Part shown: in pieces, positions 39,199 to 51,700 of the stretch
Position numbering within the stretch: the stretch's first letter is position 1
Layout of the letters: each line of letters opens with the position of its first letter
Assembly: GCA_964035575.1 (NCBI GenBank)
Contig: OZ037835.1
Location: 1,054,001-1,118,000 of the forward strand
Length of the DNA stretch: 64,000 bases
Origin: Rhynchopus sp. YZ270_cl-10
Lineage: Eukaryota; Euglenozoa; Diplonemea; Diplonemida; Diplonemidae
Direction: 5' to 3'
Notes under the pieces: model-generated
The model's database searches: none
What the model saw: only the letters and a program-made list of their open reading frames with translations
Told to the model about the DNA's origin: nothing
Position numbers and translations under genes: made by a program

Positions 39199-42100
39199 TC
39201 ATTCTGAGCCTCTCCGTCGCTTGCGGCACTGCTCGGGAGATTCGTCTCTGCTACGTTTCGGACGTGCATCAACAAGCTCCTTCAGGTTGCTTTCCTGTAC
39301 TCTACTCGACACAGGGCTGCTGCAGCCGGAGAGGTGGATGCTCTTCAACGAAGTGTACAGGTGAGCAGGTAGTGGACCCATGTGCATGACGATGCCGAGT
39401 GGGGACAAGTCAAGCACTGTGAGGCTGCTGCAGCTGGCAAGAAAGCCACCACCGATTTTATAAACCATGCACAGCGGCGTCAAGTCTAGTTCTGTGAGGC
39501 TGGTGCAGTCGTTGAGAAAGGAGTCTCCTATTTGCGCAATATTCTCGAGTGGCGACAAGTCTAGTTCTGTGAGGCCGCTGCAGCCCTCAAGAAAGCTGCC
39601 GTCTATGTCTGTGACATTGCTAAGTGGTGTCAGGTCTAGCGTTGTGAGGCTGGTGCATCCCTCAAGAAACCAACGATCGATGTCTGTAACATTGCTGAGT
39701 GGTGCCAAGTTTAGTTCTCTAAGGCCCCAGCAGTTGGCAAGAAAGCATTCGCTTATGTGTCCAAGATTGCTGAGTGGCGACAAGTCTAATACTGTGAGGC
39801 CGCTGCAGCCATCAAGAAATGAACCATCGACTTTCGTAACATGTCTAAGTGGTGCCAAGTCCAGCACTGTGAGGCTCTCGCAGCCGTCACAAAAGGATTC
39901 ACCAACTTGTGTAATCCTGCTGAGTGGCGACAAATCTAATGCTGTGAGGCCTGTGCAGTTGGCAAGAAAGTATTGACGTAGTCGTGTAAGATTGGCGAGC
40001 GATGTCAAGTCTAGTTCTGTGAGGCCGCTGCAGCCATTAAGAAAGCAACTACCAACTATCGTAACCATGCTGAGTGGTGCCAAGTTCAGCACTGTGAGGC
40101 CGCTGCAGCCGTTAAGAAAACAGTCGCCTATGTCTGTGACATTGCTGAGTGGTGTCAGGTCTAGCGTTGTGAGGCTGGTGCACTCCTCGAGAAAGCTTCC
40201 GGCTACTTGTGTAATCCTGCTGAGTGGCGACAGGTCTAATACTGTGAGGCCTGTGCCGGTAAGAAAGCTCTCGCCAATCCGCGTCACATTGCACAACCCA
40301 GAGAGGTTGATACTTGTCAACGTTGAACACCCATCAAGAAAATAGTCACCTATTTCCGTCACACACAAAACAGCACTCAGATCAAGTGTTGTTAACGTTG
40401 TGTCTCCCAAGAAGCCATGCGGAATGACAGTCGCAACCTCCGCCTGCAGAAGCAAACACGCCACCTCAGGATCCTCCACACTCTCCAGCCTCTCTGCAGT
40501 GATGTCGGTCTCACCCAACTTATGAAGCTCTGCAATGGCTTGGTACTTCTGCGTCTTCGTCAGGTAGGGGTCCGTTTTAGGTCTCTGGCAGGCCGGGCCT
40601 TCTTTCTGTGGCCTTCCCAACCAAAAGACCCCCAAAAAACACAGGTACCTGCTGCGTTTAATGGCACTTTACCCCAGTCCCTGGAACAGATCGGCAAGCC
40701 GACCAGCCCAGGTATGCATGCCAACACTACTGGGGGTGCACTGTTCGATAGCATAAAAGAAAAGTCAAAAAGTCAAAAAGACAAGAAGGTCAAACAAAAT
40801 AGGTACTTCGAACAGGGCTGACAGGAGGGGATTCTCACCCGAGGTTCGGTGCCTGTCAGGCTGCGATTAGTGGTTCTGGGTGATTCCCTTCTTCCTAGCC
40901 ACCGTTACCGCGTTGCCCGCACCGTAAGAGAATGGGGACGGTTCACGACCGTTCGTACGCGTCAGTAAAAGTAGGGGTCGGAGTCCAGGCCCGAACCGGA
41001 AACATTAACCTCCGTTTTTCGAAACATTAAAAAGTAAAAATGAAAAAGAAAAATCAACAGCAAGAGCAGTGTTGTTGTAAAAGAAACAGCAGCACCGTCA
41101 GCTAACATGTCCACACAATATGGCAGACGGCCACACAAAATTCCCCTGATTTGTACAGAGAAAGTTGTAACTTCTTCCTTACAAGTAAGGGAGTGCCGGC
41201 AGGGAAGGAGTTACAACAAACAGTGAACAAACTCAAGTACCAGCCTTTCCGCGTAGCACAGACCCTACATTTGGTAGTTGGTCTGCCCTACTGCCTCATC
41301 TGCACCGTAGCTGGACGCCACGGCGACAACTCCTTCATCTATCAACGTACCAAAGCACGTGAAAATAGAACAAAAATAAACACAATGGAAAAACAGCAGA
41401 GCATGGACCTGCAGATCCACAGTTGTTTCACGTACAGTGCATACACCCTGAAAGCTTAACCTCTTCCTTCTAGCACAGACGTTGGTCTGCCCTACTGCCT
41501 CTTCTGCACCGTAGCTGAGCCACGGCGACAACTCCTTCATCTATCAACGTACCAAAGCACGTGAAAATAGAACAAAAATAAACACATTGGAAAAACAGCA
41601 GAGCATGTACCTGCAGATCCACAGTTGTTTCACGTACAATGCATACACCCTGAAAGTTTAACCTCTTCCTTCTAGCACAGACGTTGGTCTGCCCTACTAC
41701 TTCTTCTGCACCGTAGCTGAATGCCACGGCGACAACTTGTACCCACCTGCGAATGAATGTTCGCAGATCCCTTCTTCTACTAACGTATAAAAACGTAAAA
41801 ACAGACCAAAAACTACAACATGCCACACTGAATTAACGACAGAGCACGCACCTGCAGATCCACAGATGTTTCACTACGGTGTACACAGCCTGAGGTTAAA
41901 CACATAACACAAGAATTCTACTACGGCAAAAAGATGAAAACTGAACTGAACTGAACAAAACTACAACACACCACACTGAATACACAAGAGCACGTACCTG
42001 CTGATCCACAGTTGTTTCACATACAGTGTACGCACCAACAAAGCAACAAAACGTTCCCATGCGGTCAAACGACAACACAGGAACAGCAACAATATTCCGT

Positions 42101-42628
42101 CACCAGTAGAGACACCGGCAACGCTTCCTTCTTGTACCTGGGATCCCCTCATCGGCATCAACACACTCCCAGTCACCGCACAGGTAACAGATCCTTGAAA
42201 CCCCTCCGAAGGGGTTTGCGTAGCCTACATAAGCTGGTGATCTGCCCGAAATTGACTGTGATGTTGTGTTAATAACCAGGGTTCCCACATCGGCTTGTTC
42301 CTCCTCCGGTCCCGAGCGAATCCATCATTGGAGAGGCGGCCGCCCACGCTGACTCAGTACCATGCGAACACGGCGTCCAGGGGCCCCACTTGGCGGTTGG
42401 TCAGACGTTAATTGCCCCCTTCTGCGTCTTCGTCAGGATGATTGTGTCACCAGCACTCAGCTGCGTCATGTCCTCTCCTTCCTCCTTCCCTCCGAAGCCC
42501 ATGTGGAAGCTGTCCTCAGCCAACCCTGCTGCAGTCGCCACCTTCTGCCGCATCTCCTCCGTTGTGTCATCCACACCCACCTCGATCACGTACAAGTTGT
42601 CTGCACAGTCCTTGATGGTCAGTTCCAT
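39199..42628 (-). pseudogene. Ubl-like/LRR gene 6, split by one insertion
   Basis: The N-terminal ubiquitin-like region (MELTIKDCADNLYVIEVG to TIILTKTQK) lies at 42420-42628. The linker, about fifteen 25-residue LRRs and the RPKRSRDESPEQCRKRRR tail lie at 39199-40564. The pieces are separated by 40565-42419, flanked by TTCTGCGTCTTCGTCAGG on both sides. Most of the body is nearly identical to LRR gene 5, including repeat order. One repeat has lost two residues (ESFLTGTGLTVLD where gene 5 has ENFLTTCRGLTVLD). The insertion is at the same base as in gene 5, so the locus was duplicated after that insertion. The open frame continues a short way into the insert (MGVFWLGRPQKEG...), which could give a truncated LRR protein. 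Confidence 0.85.
40565..42419. mobile_element. Non-coding insert with 18-bp target duplication, copy 2
   Basis: It is the same element as 31735-33370, flanked by TTCTGCGTCTTCGTCAGG at 40547-40564 and 42420-42437. It is about 0.2 kb longer, mainly because it keeps an additional tandem unit (with CACGGCGACAACTCCTTCAT) around 41330-41700. There is no ORF above about 120 codons. Confidence 0.7.
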
Positions 42629-43513
42629 TTGTCTTCTTTTGTGTTGCTCTGTTGTGTGGTGGGGTTGTGGGGTTGGGGCAACGACGTAGAAACCCCTTGG
42701 CAGGCAGAGCCGTGCAACGACACCGCACGAAGCCGTCTCAGCCAATGTTTAGCGTACACATACATGCCGCATACGTCACGAAGTATGGCAGACAGGCACA
42801 CAAGCAAGCAGAGCGCTCCCACCGTCACCACTCACAGCACGCGAGTGTCCCCATCCCCACCAGAAGCAAGAGTGTCCCCAACCAGCCCTGAGCACGACGT
42901 CCTCTCCCGACCACACACACGCTTTGGCCCACCCACAAAGCTGCTCATCATTGCACGCATCACGCAGACGCACGATGGTAGGTGACTGCTTAGACGACCT
43001 GGGAGAAGAACACCCACCAGCTGCCATCTGCCTGAGGGCACAGACGGCACAGTGCCATGTCGCGAAAGTTAACCCACCACTGAATAAAAACACCACCCAA
43101 GATAGGCACCCCACCCCACCCACCCCAGCAGGTGCTCTCGTGCTGCAACCACAGACAAGCTGAGGTGCCAGACATGCACGAAAGCACCCCATGGCTGGGC
43201 ACGTCCCTGTTCTCCCTCATATTCTTTGCTGATCTGTTGGTTCAGTGTAGCTACCATTCAGGCAGTCTTCACTATGCAGAAAACACTCTCAAGAAAGGTT
43301 ACATGCGACCACGTGTGACTTGTCACACCTGTGCGCAAAAAATTGCAAAACCCGGAATGCGAATCGCAAAAATTCGCACTGCGAATTTTTCGCACTGTTT
43401 TTTCCGATTTTTCCTGGTTTACGAATTTCGTAGCAGAATACTACCCTGGATCACCGCATTTAAACCCATTTAAACATACAATGCAACGAGGCAGAGTCGG
43501 CCTCGCCAAGGCC
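42629..43513. other. Upstream region of LRR gene 6; empty sites for both inverted-repeat elements
   Basis: Up to about 43300 this matches 33580-34047 plus 37564-37760 but lacks the 218-bp and 3.26-kb elements, so it is the natural empty-site control. After 43300 the duplication ends. A small hairpin GCAAAAATTCGCA/TGCGAATTTTTCGC occurs at about 43367-43402, and the motif GCAACGAGGC...GGCCTCGCCAAGGCCTGA at about 43482-43517 recurs at about 55205-55240. Confidence 0.6.
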
Positions 43514-43603
43514 TGAAAATATATACTCAGGCGTGCCTGAGGCGTACTCGGGATTAGTTACGTTTAAGTACGCTTCAGGCACGCCTGAGTATATTTATAT
43601 TTC
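43514..43603. repeat. Strong inverted repeat (about 35-bp arms)
   Basis: The arms contain ACTCAGGCGTGCCTGA and its inverse TCAGGCACGCCTGAGT, extended outward by A/T-rich bases and inward by GTACT/AGTAC, with a spacer of about 17 bp. It could fold into a long hairpin or be a small inverted-repeat element. No coding content. Confidence 0.8.
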
Positions 43604-43759
43604 TTACCAGCATTTTGGTCATGAACAAAAAAGTATTTCCCCCAAATTTTGTGGTTTTCGATTCAGAGGTAGCAAAATCTATTAAATGCGGGGTCGCACG
43701 ATGAAAAATGTGCCTCTGGGAAAATGGGAGATGGGCGGGGTCATATCACCCAGGGTTAC

Positions 43760-44330
43760 TGGCGAAGCCACGGTATGCAACATTTCTTAAAAATGTTGAA
43801 ATAAAATGGCACTTTTGTTGGTAACTATCGTCCAGTTCCGTAAATTTGACTTCCATATTTTGCTAAAACGAAAGTTTCTAGCGAAGCCACGGTACGCTAC
43901 ATTTTTTCTTTCGCCATGCTGCATGCTTCCTGTTCCGGTAAAATAGAAGAAAATTGTCTTCTAAAAATAGAATTCTGTGGGGGGTAGGTGAGAGGTGGCG
44001 GAGCCCCACTCCTCACCTAACCCCACCCCAGCCCCAATCCAAAACCCAAATTACCTACGTATGGACACGTATGGACACGTATGGACACGTATGGACACGT
44101 ATGGACACGTATGGACACGTATGGACACGTATGGACACGTATGGACACGTATGGACACGTATGGACACGTATGGACACGTATGGACACGTATGGACACGT
44201 ATGGACACGTATGGACACGTATGGACACGTATGGACACGTATGTATTCTACCTTTTCAAAAACAATTCACGTATGGATTTCCATACGATCACGTGGGCGT
44301 AATCCCTGGTAAAAAGAAAGACAAAGACTA
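43760..44330 (+). repeat. Dispersed element with decamer array, plus-oriented copy
   Basis: This block recurs inverted at about 62395-62900. Shared landmarks are GCGAAGCCACGGTACGCAAC (twice per copy), TTTCGCCATGCTGCATGC, ATAGAATTCTGT, the CCCCACTCCTCACCTA C-rich strip, the ACGTATGGAC decamers, CTTTTCAAAAACAATTCACG and GCGTAATCCCTGG. A third, partial copy is near 63385-63520. No ORF is conserved between copies, so it is probably a non-autonomous element. Confidence 0.8.
44057..44236. repeat. ACGTATGGAC decamer array, 18 copies
   Basis: Eighteen perfect copies occur here. The inverted relative of the element at about 62488-62514 has only two or three. The decamer is stop-free on both strands, which generates long but meaningless ORFs. 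Confidence 0.95.
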
Positions 44331-45776
44331 TGCCCCGATAGTCAAGAAGAGGCAGGGTTGCTGAAAAAGAAAAGACCCTGAAGGCACAAAAAGGCCCCGT
44401 AGTCCCCTCCTCGCCTCCTGTCGTTATCTCTCAGATCAAGACATCGATTCGAGCGGTCAACACCTTCATAGAGTTTCATGAGGAACAGACCACCCCCGGA
44501 TGCAATTTAAGGCCCAGGACCTGAGAAAGTCGCTGTTTGGAAATGACTTCTCAAACCCGCATTGCACCTTCGCAGTTGCCCCAAGGGGCCAGCGCTTGGC
44601 TAACTCTCTCGCGCTGTGTGTGTCATATCCTCTATTGCTTGTTCGTCGGTCTGTTCGGCACCCCTGCTGTCACAAGGATACTTAGGCCTGTTATAACCTC
44701 CCGCCGTGCAACCAGCCGCACATGGCCAGTCTCGAAAGAGACTGGCCTTTTAAAAATTACCATGATCGTCTTGTGCACAGAAAACACACTCAAAAAATGC
44801 ATGTTTCACGAAGCCGCAGCACTGCCTCCACCCACACACTCCGCTGTCTCCACCCACCCCACGCAAGCAAGAAAGCCAAAGGTGCTCTCGTGCTGCAACC
44901 ACAGACAAGCTGAGGTGCCAGACAAATTGCACGAAAGCACCCCCACGGCCGGCCACAGCTTCCCTTCTCCCATCATTTCCACAAAACGATGCAGGGAAGC
45001 GCCACACCCAAACCCCCCACACTCACAACACTGTGCACCTCCACCTCCCTGCCCCCACCCAACCCAACCCACAGACCTTCACCGCAACAGGGAGAACACC
45101 CAAACCCCACATCAACCTGCGACATCAGCACACTGAAGGCAGGTGATATCATCACGGCGATCCAGACTTAGCTAACATCCTGTTCACATGGGGTCTTGGG
45201 CACCATCCCCGCCCAAAAGGCCAGAACCACCGAGGGCAATTGACCCTAGTGCTAATCTGGGGCCAGGGCCCCAAGACCCCCAAGTAACAGGTACCCTTGC
45301 ACCCCTCTTTAAAACCTCCCGAACGAATCGGGGATCGGGTCCAGCACTTCACTTCAGCACTTCAGCACCACCACCACTTTCCAGGGGGATCGCGCGAAGA
45401 AGGCACGGGAGCCACATCCGTGGATGTCGTTTGCTCAGATTGCGGCATTCATTGGGGACCCAAGACCACAGTTTTCCTTCCTTCCACAGGTGCGCACACT
45501 AACCAAGGTGCCACCAACGACACCTGCCAAGAGAGGCCCTATGACGCACCAGCTCGAAGCAACGTTTATCGTTCCAACAAATTTCTCTATTACGTTGCGT
45601 ACATGTTCGGCTAAGTACGACTAGTACATGGTGGGTCCATACCACCTGGGTATCACACATGTCGGTACCTCTCTTGCCTCTAACGTCACACATAGTGCGA
45701 TGTGAAGCTGGAGAGAGAGAGCCCCACGCTTCATATCCTCAGGACATGTCAGAATGACACGTCATCACCCCACCCC
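44331..45776. other. Intergenic with R1 copy
   Basis: A long R1 copy is at about 44835-45120. The rest (44331-44820 and 45120-45776) has short ORFs on several frames that I cannot match. No gene is called. Confidence 0.5.
44835..45120. repeat. Dispersed repeat R1, copy 7
   Basis: Full core and C-rich tail as at 2420-2720, down to CCCACATCAACCTGC, where the similarity stops. Confidence 0.75.
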
Positions 45777-48700
45777 ATCATCCTTCAGCATGCAGACAAC
45801 ACTGCCTACTCCCCATCCCATCATCCTTCAGCATGCAGACAACACTGCCTACTCCCCATCCCATCATCCTTCAGCATGCAGACAACACTGCCTACTCCCC
45901 ATCCCATCATCCTTCAGCATGCAGACAACACTGTCTACTCCCCATCCCATCATCCTTCAGCATACAGACAACACTGCCTACTCCCCATCCCATCATCCTT
46001 CAGCATACAGACAACACTGCCTACTCCCCATCCCATCATCCTTCAGCATGCAGACAACACTGCCTACTCCCCATCCCATCATCCTTCAGCATACAGACAA
46101 CACTGCCTACTCCCCATCCCATCATCCTTCAGCATGCAGACAACACTGTCTACTCCCCATCCCATCATCCTTCAGCATGCAGACAACACTGTCTACTCCC
46201 CATCCCATCATCCTTCAGCATACAGACAACACTGCCTACTCCCCATCCCATCATCCTTCAGCATACAGACAACACTGCCTACTCCCCATCCCATCATCCT
46301 TCAGCATACAGACAACGCTGCCTACTCCCCATCCCATCATCCTTCAGCATGCAGACAACACTGCCTACTCCCCATCCCATCATCCTTCAGCATACAGACA
46401 ACACTGCCTACTCCCATCATCCTTCAGCATACAGACAACACTGTCTACTCCCCATCCCATCATCCTTCAGCATGCAGACAACACTGCCTACTCCCCATCC
46501 CATCATCCTTCAGCATGCAGACAACACTGCCTACTCCCCATCCCATCATCCTTCAGCATGCAGACAACACTGCCTACTCCCCATCCCATCATCCTTCAGC
46601 ATACAGACAACACTGCCTACTCCCCATCCCATCATCCTTCAGCATGCAGACAACACTGTCTACTCCCCATCCCATCATCCTTCAGCATACAGACAACACT
46701 GCCTACTCCCCATCCCATCATCCTTCAGCATACAGACAACGCTGCCTACTCCCCATCCCATCATCCTTCAGCATGCAGACAACACTGCCTACTCCCCATC
46801 CCATCATCCTTCAGCATACAGACAACACTGTCTACTCCCCATCCCATCATCCTTCAGCATACAGACAACACTGCCTACTCCCCATCCCATCATCCTTCAG
46901 CATACAGACAACACTGCCTACTCCCCATCCCATCATCCTTCAGCATGCAGACAACACTGCCTACTCCCCATCCCATCATCCTTCAGCATACAGACAACGC
47001 TGCCTACTCCCCATCCCATCATCCTTCAGCATGCAGACAACACTGTCTACTCCCCATCCCATCATCCTTCAGCATACAGACAACACTGCCTACTCCCCAT
47101 CCCATCATCCTTCAGCATACAGACAACACTGTCTACTCCCCATCCCATCATCCTTCAGCATGCAGACAACACTGTCTACTCCCCATCCCATCATCCTTCA
47201 GCATGCAGACAACACTGCCTACTCCCCATCCCATCATCCTTCAGCATACAGACAACACTGCCTACTCCCCATCCCATCATCCTTCAGCATACAGACAACA
47301 CTGCCTACTCCCCATCCCATCATCCTTCAGCATGCAGACAACACTGTCTACTCCCCATCCCATCATCCTTCAGCATACAGACAACACTGCCTACTCCCCA
47401 TCCCATCATCCTTCAGCATACAGACAACGCTGCCTACTCCCCATCCCATCATCCTTCAGCATACAGACAACACTGCCTACTCCCCATCCCATCATCCTTC
47501 AGCATACAGACAACACTGCCTACTCCCCATCCCATCATCCTTCAGCATGCAGACAACACTGTCTACTCCCCATCCCATCATCCTTCAGCATACAGACAAC
47601 ACTGCCTACTCCCCACCCCATCATCCTTCAGCATACAGACAACACTGTCTACTCCCCACCCCATCATCCTTCAGCATGCAGACAACACTGTCTACTCCCC
47701 ATCCCATCATCCTTCAGCATACAGACAACACTGCCTACTCCCCATCCCATCATCCTTCAGCATACAGACAACACTGTCTACTCCCCATCCCATCATCCTT
47801 CAGCATACAGACAACACTGCCTACTCCCCACCCCATCATCCTTCAGCATGCAGACAACACTGTCTACTCCCCATCCCATCATCCTTCAGCATGCAGACAA
47901 CACTGCCTACTCCCCATCCCATCATCCTTCAGCATACAGACAACACTGCCTACTCCCCATCCCATCATCCTTCAGCATACAGACAACACTGCCTACTCCC
48001 CATCCCATCATCCTTCAGCATGCAGACAACACTGTCTACTCCCCATCCCATCATCCTTCAGCATACAGACAACACTGCCTACTCCCCATCCCATCATCCT
48101 TCAGCATACAGACAACACTGCCTACTCCCCATCCCATCATCCTTCAGCATACAGACAACACTGCCTACTCCCCATCCCATCATCCTTCAGCATGCAGACA
48201 ACACTGTCTACTCCCCATCCCATCATCCTTCAGCATACAGACAACACTGCCTACTCCCCATCCCATCATCCTTCAGCATACAGACAACGCTGCCTACTCC
48301 CCATCCCATCATCCTTCAGCATGCAGACAACACTGCCTACTCCCCATCCCATCATCCTTCAGCATACAGACAACACTGTCTACTCCCCATCCCATCATCC
48401 TTCAGCATACAGACAACGCTGCCTACTCCCCATCCCATCATCCTTCAGCATGCAGACAACACTGCCTACTCCCCATCCCATCATCCTTCAGCATACAGAC
48501 AACACTGCCTACTCCCATCATCCTTCAGCATGCAGACAACACTGTCTACTCCCCATCCCATCATCCTTCAGCATGCAGACAACACTGACTACTCCCCATC
48601 CCATCATCCTTCAGCATAGAGACAACACTGCCTACTCCCCATCCCATCATCCTTCAGCATGCAGACAACACTGCCTACTCCCCATCCCATCATCCTTCAG

Positions 48701-51700
48701 CATACAGACAACACTGTCTACTCCCCATCCCATCATCCTTCAGCATGCAGACAACACTGTCTACTCCCCATCCCATCATCCTTCAGCATACAGACAACAC
48801 TGCCTACTCCCCACCCCATCATCCTTCAGCATACAGACAACACTGCCTACTCCCCATCCCATCATCCTTCAGCATGCAGACAACACTGCCTACTCCCCAT
48901 CCCATCATCCTTCAGCATACAGACAACACTGTCTACTCCCCATCCCATCATCCTTCAGCATGCAGACAACACTGCCTACTCCCCATCCCATCATCCTTCA
49001 GCATGCAGACAACACTGCCTACTCCCCATCCCATCATCCTTCAGCATACAGACAACACTGTCTACTCCCCATCCCATCATCCTTCAGCATACAGACAACA
49101 CTGCCTACTCCCCACCCCATCATCCTTCAGCATGCAGACAACACTGTCTACTCCCCATCCCATCATCCTTCAGCATGCAGACAACACTGCCTACTCCCCA
49201 TCCCATCATCCTTCAGCATACAGACAACACTGTCTACTCCCCATCCCATCATCCTTCAGCATGCAGACAACACTGCCTACTCCCCATCCCATCATCCTTC
49301 AGCATACAGACAACACTGCCTACTCCCATCATCCTTCAGCATGCAGACAACACTGTCTACTCCCCATCCCATCATCCTTCAGCATACAGACAACACTGTC
49401 TACTCCCCATCCCATCATCCTTCAGCATGCAGACAACACTGCCTACTCCCCATCCCATCATCCTTCAGCATGCAGACAACACTGCCTACTCCCCATCCCA
49501 TCATCCTTCAGCATACAGACAACACTGTCTACTCCCCATCCCATCATCCTTCAGCATACAGACAACGCTGCCTACTCCCCATCCCATCATCCTTCAGCAT
49601 GCAGACAACACTGCCTACTCCCCATCCCATCATCCTTCAGCATACAGACAACACTGCCTACTCCCATCATCCTTCAGCATGCAGACAACACTGTCTACTC
49701 CCCATCCCATCATCCTTCAGCATACAGACAACACTGTCTACTCCCCATCCCATCATCCTTCAGCATGCAGACAACACTGCCTACTCCCCATCCCATCATC
49801 CTTCAGCATAGAGACAACACTGCCTACTCCCCATCCCATCATCCTTCAGCATGCAGACAACACTGCCTACTCCCCATCCCATCATCCTTCAGCATACAGA
49901 CAACACTGTCTACTCCCCATCCCATCATCCTTCAGCATGCAGACAACACTGTCTACTCCCCATCCCATCATCCTTCAGCATACAGACAACACTGCCTACT
50001 CCCCACCCCATCATCCTTCAGCATACAGACAACACTGCCTACTCCCCATCCCATCATCCTTCAGCATGCAGACAACACTGCCTACTCCCCATCCCATCAT
50101 CCTTCAGCATACAGACAACACTGTCTACTCCCCATCCCATCATCCTTCAGCATGCAGACAACACTGCCTACTCCCCATCCCATCATCCTTCAGCATACAG
50201 ACAACACTGTCTACTCCCCATCCCATCATCCTTCAGCATACAGACAACACTGCCTACTCCCCACCCCATCATCCTTCAGCATGCAGACAACACTGTCTAC
50301 TCCCCATCCCATCATCCTTCAGCATGCAGACAACACTGCCTACTCCCCATCCCATCATCCTTCAGCATACAGACAACACTGTCTACTCCCCATCCCATCA
50401 TCCTTCAGCATGCAGACAACACTGCCTACTCCCCATCCCATCATCCTTCAGCATACAGACAACACTGCCTACTCCCATCATCCTTCAGCATGCAGACAAC
50501 ACTGTCTACTCCCCATCCCATCATCCTTCAGCATACAGACAACACTGTCTACTCCCCATCCCATCATCCTTCAGCATGCAGACAACACTGCCTACTCCCC
50601 ATCCCATCATCCTTCAGCATAGAGACAACACTGCCTACTCCCCATCCCATCATCCTTCAGCATGCAGACAACACTGCCTACTCCCCATCCCATCATCCTT
50701 CAGCATACAGACAACACTGTCTACTCCCCATCCCATCATCCTTCAGCATACAGACAACACTGCCTACTCCCCACCCCATCATCCTTCAGCATACAGACAA
50801 CACTGCCTACTCCCCATCCCATCATCCTTCAGCATGCAGACAACACTGCCTACTCCCCATCCCATCATCCTTCAGCATACAGACAACACTGTCTACTCCC
50901 CATCCCATCATCCTTCAGCATGCAGACAACACTGCCTACTCCCCATCCCATCATCCTTCAGCATGCAGACAACACTGCCTACTCCCCATCCCATCATCCT
51001 TCAGCATACAGACAACACTGTCTACTCCCCATCCCATCATCCTTCAGCATGCAGACAACACTGTCTACTCCCCATCCCATCATCCTTCAGCATACAGACA
51101 ACACTGCCTACTCCCCACCCCATCATCCTTCAGCATACAGACAACACTGCCTACTCCCCATCCCATCATCCTTCAGCATGCAGACAACACTGCCTACTCC
51201 CCATCCCATCATCCTTCAGCATACAGACAACACTGTCTACTCCCCATCCCATCATCCTTCAGCATGCAGACAACACTGCCTACTCCCCATCCCATCATCC
51301 TTCAGCATGCAGACAACACTGCCTACTCCCCATCCCATCATCCTTCAGCATACAGACAACACTGTCTACTCCCCATCCCATCATCCTTCAGCATACAGAC
51401 AACACTGCCTACTCCCCACCCCATCATCCTTCAGCATGCAGACAACACTGTCTACTCCCCATCCCATCATCCTTCAGCATGCAGACAACACTGCCTACTC
51501 CCCATCCCATCATCCTTCAGCATACAGACAACACTGTCTACTCCCCATCCCATCATCCTTCAGCATGCAGACAACACTGCCTACTCCCCATCCCATCATC
51601 CTTCAGCATACAGACAACACTGCCTACTCCCATCATCCTTCAGCATGCAGACAACACTGTCTACTCCCCATCCCATCATCCTTCAGCATACAGACAACAC

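Noticed and set aside
40565-42419. The insert in LRR gene 6 as a spliceosomal intron
   Set aside because: There is no suitable GT donor at the upstream boundary, and the edges are a direct repeat, which fits insertion better.
43954-44364. ORFs of repeated TYGHVWTRMD and, on the other strand, RVHTCPYVSI
   Set aside because: They result from the stop-free ACGTATGGAC decamer and are present on both strands.
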